Shown one piece after another: positions 60,428 to 64,000 of a stretch of 64,000 nucleotides of DNA. The position numbers were made by a program, and so were the translations under genes. This stretch comes from Styela clava (Eukaryota; Chordata; Ascidiacea; Stolidobranchia; Styelidae), in contig NC_135251.1 in the NCBI RefSeq assembly GCF_964204865.1, positions 11,532,001 to 11,596,000 on the forward strand, written 5' to 3'. The notes below the pieces were generated by a model. It made no database searches and had not been told where the DNA came from. It worked only from the letters and a program-made list of their open reading frames with translations. How positions within the stretch are numbered: position 1 is the first letter of the stretch; each line of letters starts with the position of its first letter.

Positions 60428-63400
60428 TTATTCAATGAAAGCAAAATCCGCAAGGATTGGATAATGATCGGACACATTCCCATGAATTTTATAAATATCA
60501 GTCAATATTTGTCCTTCGACAAGTCTCAATCCCCTGTAAAATATATGATCTACAGCGGCCCGTCGGTTTAGTAACGTAGAATTAGGGGGATCGGAAGAAT
60601 TATCGAGGCATTTACAAACACATTTACTGTCGTTTGACGGACAATTATCTTTGCAAATTGTGTTCGATGTGTCATTCAAAGTCGTTCTTGACGGCCACAA
60701 AACACTTTTGAATTCTAAATCGCTATCAAACCACATATCTAGCTCTGGCTCTGACGGATTAATATTAAAGTCTCCCATTACAATCACGGGATCTTCTCTT
60801 GGTAATTTTCGGATATCATCGTGCAAAAACGACATTTGTTGTCGAGATAAATCAGACGATCTTTCACAAGTCCAGTTTTTGTAAACTGCATGCAAGGTGT
60901 AAAAATGGATTGTCTTGTTATGACGGCGCGTCACTAATCCACTTCCTAGCTCGATATCATTCGACTCTTGGCATAATGATTGGGCATTACACGCCATTTT
61001 GGCCATGGTGTAACTCGGAAGTTTTCGTTCGTCACCATTGGGCAATACACTGGCAGATTTGTCAATGATTTCCAAGGTAGACAACATTCCAACCTCAAAT
61101 GCACCTTGCATAGGATTTACGATCTTTCCAGCACGTCTGCATGATTTTGAATTCTGCTGCAAATACCCAAAAGTGTCCTTTCCACCCCAATATGCTGGAA
61201 GCGTGTTAGCTTCTTGCAACGCCAAAATATTCGGGTTGTATTCATCCATGATTGTTGTGATAGAGTCGAGATTATTTCGACCGTTCATTTTGTTGCCAAG
61301 CAATATATTCCAAGTCATGACACGGAGGTCAAAATTGTTTTTATTATTTGCTTCGCAAACAGGTGCAGGTGCTGAAGCGTCGCATGAAATTTTATATTGG
61401 GTTGATTGATATTTTGAAATTCCCGCTGATATAAGAATAATGAATATGAACAGTGCTTGACTAGCTTTTTTATATTTTCTTATTTCCCAAAACTCCTTTC
61501 TGCTTTGGTCCGAAAAATTATTCGTTGGCTTTCGTTTTGAATCTGGCGATAAAAGTGGGCCGGTAGATGAAGATCTCAAGCGGTCGACGACATTGATTTT
61601 ACCCTTTACAATGGGGCAAATTATTAATGGTAGAACGCCTAGAATAACTTCGATCCATGTTATGAGTCCTATTTTTCCATGCACAATGCTTGATAGTTGT
61701 GGATTAATGAACATGATTTTCAAGACGTGAAGAATAAAGAAAACAAACCCGCTCATACCGACAAGGACTCCAGGCAGAGCAGACGTTGTTTTTCTTTTTC
61801 CGTTAGTTTGAAATGTTTTGCACGTTGAAGTAAGATTTGAAGAAGAGAATAAAACGATCCGAAATAACAGTGGAAACGAAAGGCATAACAGACAGGAACC
61901 GAATAAAAACGAACTGTTTTTTGTGTAAAGAATGAGAGATGTCCCACCGATCAGTAAGATGATAATAAATCCATGAAATCCGATCTGGAAGATCCTATGT
62001 CGCGTTGCCTTGAAAGAAAATATAAGTAATATTTTTATTTCTTACAATCTTCATTGAAAAACAAATGAGGCAATGGAAGAGTTAACGTTTATTAGGGGTA
62101 TGGTTTTACCCGGTCCTGCCAAACCGTTATTATTCCAATTCTACCTGGCCAATCTAGCAAAGTTTGAGAAGTTGGGTATGTGCAATGCCGAACCTGGAAT
62201 ATCCCGGTCCTGCAAGGCCTATGTCTCTCTCCAGACCTGTGAATTCCTAATTTGAATGTGTTTGCGCAGTAAACTCCTCACGCACCTCACGCAGTCTGTG
62301 AGACGTTTTTTATGTTAAAGTTTTCAATTCTCTTATAGGTGAAAAATAATTTCGTAAAGCCGAATTTGTCAACGACTCATTACAACAAATCATCTGCTTC
62401 CGTTGTAATGAATTATTCAATTATATTATCATCATTTTAATCCCTAAATATGTCTTCATTGCAGTAATAAAGCGTAATTTGAATGATTCACGTCGGCTAT
62501 TGGTCACAATCTAATGCCTTCGCAAAAACCCTTTTGAATCCCGATTTTTATGATCAAAGAAAATTATCTTTGACGAGTGGACTATGGAATGTTATTAAAA
62601 GCATTTCCTTTATTATCTTCGGTATTAAAAAATTCAAACGGAAATGATTTTATATGAAAAAAGTGAAATAAATAGGTTCACAAAATTACCTGAAATTTTG
62701 AAGTGGAATTTTCGTCCGACTCTTTGTCTCTAAATTTTGATAAAGCCTCCACATCCACAAGAATGGCTGCAAGACAGCCCACAGCAAAGCTTGCCAATAT
62801 GAGATTCCCGGATAAGTATGTGGGAATTTCTCCCCAGAGACACAAAACGTCGGGTGATGATAATATCCACAGCGAGAGTGACGAAAGAGATCCTATGGCG
62901 GTAGCAAGAATTATAGCGTAGAAAAATGCGTAACACTGCTGTGCTGCTACCGATATATTTGCATTATGAACATTGTGATCCGGGACAGACGCTACAATAG
63001 CATTATCCTTTATTGGACTTGGTATTTGGTGATCGTTTGGATTCTGGCAAAGAGTAGTGTCTTTTAGTAGGTCGTCGTGTGCCTCTGGATATTTTTCATC
63101 GTATTGAAGTTTTGTCGATATTGAAAATTTATCCAATTGGTCACTACCATTTGCGTTTGCTTTATAAAGCTGAACTTGTGCTTTTAAATAATTATCGTGG
63201 TTACCGTTACATTCTTTCGAGCTGTTGTCGATAGTCTTGAATGAAATTAGTTTTTCCATTCCACCGGTAACCTCCAATACGAATACAGAAATAGAGTATA
63301 AAATAACACATATCAACATAACAGAGGAAGCCTTCCAATCCTCATAAAAGATATTGATCGATCCATAACACCAGCGCACACTCATGGACAAAAATACAGC

Positions 63401-63973
63401 AATAATAACGCTATTTCCAATATTTGAAGTTGTTAGCAGATTTTTCAACAGTCCCCTGGTTCGCTTGCATATGATCATACAGCCCATTTCCTTCTCAACT
63501 GGAGAATAATTTGAGTTTGGAATTAAAATATCTTCCGTCACAAAATTTTCTTGCTGTTTCCATGCTATTATAATCACGTAAACACTCATGGAAATTACGC
63601 CACATGACAAAACACAAGTTCGAATATCAGCATATTCGTCTAAACATGGCGACGACGATATTGTTAACATTGTAGCAGGAGATACACGCACCAAGCAACA
63701 AATAAGTTTTTTTAACAATCCATTTCGTTGTGATAATATCTTAGACGTAGAAAAAATCAAACTAAATAAAAAATATATGAGTCCGGGAACGCACAAGCTA
63801 ATTAATAAAAGTGCAGTTGCCCAATAGCTGACGCCCAGTGTCTTTGGCTCCGTGTTGTGCCACATGGTAGCTTGAATGAATGCTTGAATAGTCGACCATT
63901 GTGAAGTGAAGATTGCTACTTTTCCGATTGTGTCCAAAGCACTACCAATGGGTATTCCACATGTGGCCATCAT
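60428..63973 (-). CDS. Multi-pass membrane protein with C-terminal EEP domain
   Basis: Two exons: 63973-62690 and 62008-60428, joined in phase 0 (TTTCAG|gtaatt ... tttcaag|GCAACG); 954 aa from the first Met. About twelve hydrophobic segments: seven in exon 1 (near residues 47-75, 93-110, 117-138, 183-202, 214-236, 345-372, 385-408) and five in exon 2 (near 439-456, 462-482, 507-527, 540-558, 612-628). An endonuclease/exonuclease/phosphatase fold follows (about 650-950) with TWNILLGNK, the catalytic-type Glu in ALQEAN, GDFNINPSEPE, and the terminal SDHYPI His. A membrane region followed by an EEP domain is the architecture of CWH43/PGAP2IP, linked to remodelling of GPI-anchor lipids. I infer that kinship from architecture, not alignment. 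An upstream stop (64000-63998) is in frame, so Met 63973 may be the start, but a further 5' exon beyond the window is possible. Confidence 0.7.
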
Positions 63974-64000
63974 ATTGGTGTGTAATTTTCCAGCTTTTCA

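Larger units (their letters stand above)
53556..63273. repeat. Tandem duplication, unit 2
   Basis: About 9.72 kb matching 42899-53555. It starts inside the hAT-like MITE (ttaccggttaggcaaggtac) and runs through to the point in the EEP 5' exon where unit 1 ends. Unit 2 alone carries the hAT insertion 53846-54303 and about 60 extra bases near 54771-54836. The MITE at its left end retains about 230 bp missing from the unit 1 version. Confidence 0.9.

Overview
The window is nuclear DNA from an animal. Its genes are split by many GT-AG introns, vertebrate-like orthologues can be rebuilt exon by exon, the base composition is AT-rich, and there are hAT-type DNA transposons and a tRNA-derived SINE. 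The gene set (IMMP2L, ARRDC1, MEIOB, SCFD1, a BTB zinc-finger gene, a YdaC-like methyltransferase, a CWH43/PGAP2IP-like membrane protein) fits an invertebrate, perhaps a deuterostome such as an ascidian. That placement is a guess; the sequence does not fix the species.

Layout, left to right. An IMMP2L gene on + (coding exon 302-844) faces an ARRDC1-like arrestin gene on - (3725-9954, 8 coding exons, 419 aa). A MITE-bearing gap separates ARRDC1 from the divergent intronless MEIOB gene (11888-13324, +), which has a perfect CRE palindrome about 80 bp before its ATG. MEIOB converges on SCFD1/Sly1 (14237-23122, -, 19 coding exons, 647 aa). A SINE split by two nested hAT elements lies at 23.57-24.55 kb. 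Next is a BTB-zinc-finger gene (25784-38784, -, 17 coding exons, 747 aa), with several hAT-like insertions in its introns. Upstream of it are a broken THAP-domain relic and two SINE copies. A two-exon methyltransferase gene (41267-42077, -, 215 aa) follows.

From about 42.9 kb to the end the window is a tandem duplication. Unit 1 is about 42899-53555 and unit 2 about 53556-63273. Each carries the 3' part of one gene for a many-pass membrane protein ending in an endonuclease/exonuclease/phosphatase (EEP) domain. Unit 2 joins the rest of the gene and is coding up to the window edge (60428-63973). The unit 1 copy is cut off inside its 5' exon (50715-53541) but keeps an open frame. The junction falls just inside a hAT-like element. 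Transposons present in one or both units can be ordered relative to the duplication.

I found no operon-like or defence-like system. The genes look like ordinary neighbours serving mitochondrial protein processing, ubiquitin/ESCRT adaptor traffic, meiotic recombination, ER-Golgi vesicle fusion, transcription control, small-molecule methylation and lipid/GPI-related membrane biology. All exon structures were read by eye from splice signals, frame continuity and remembered family similarity, with no alignment or transcript data.
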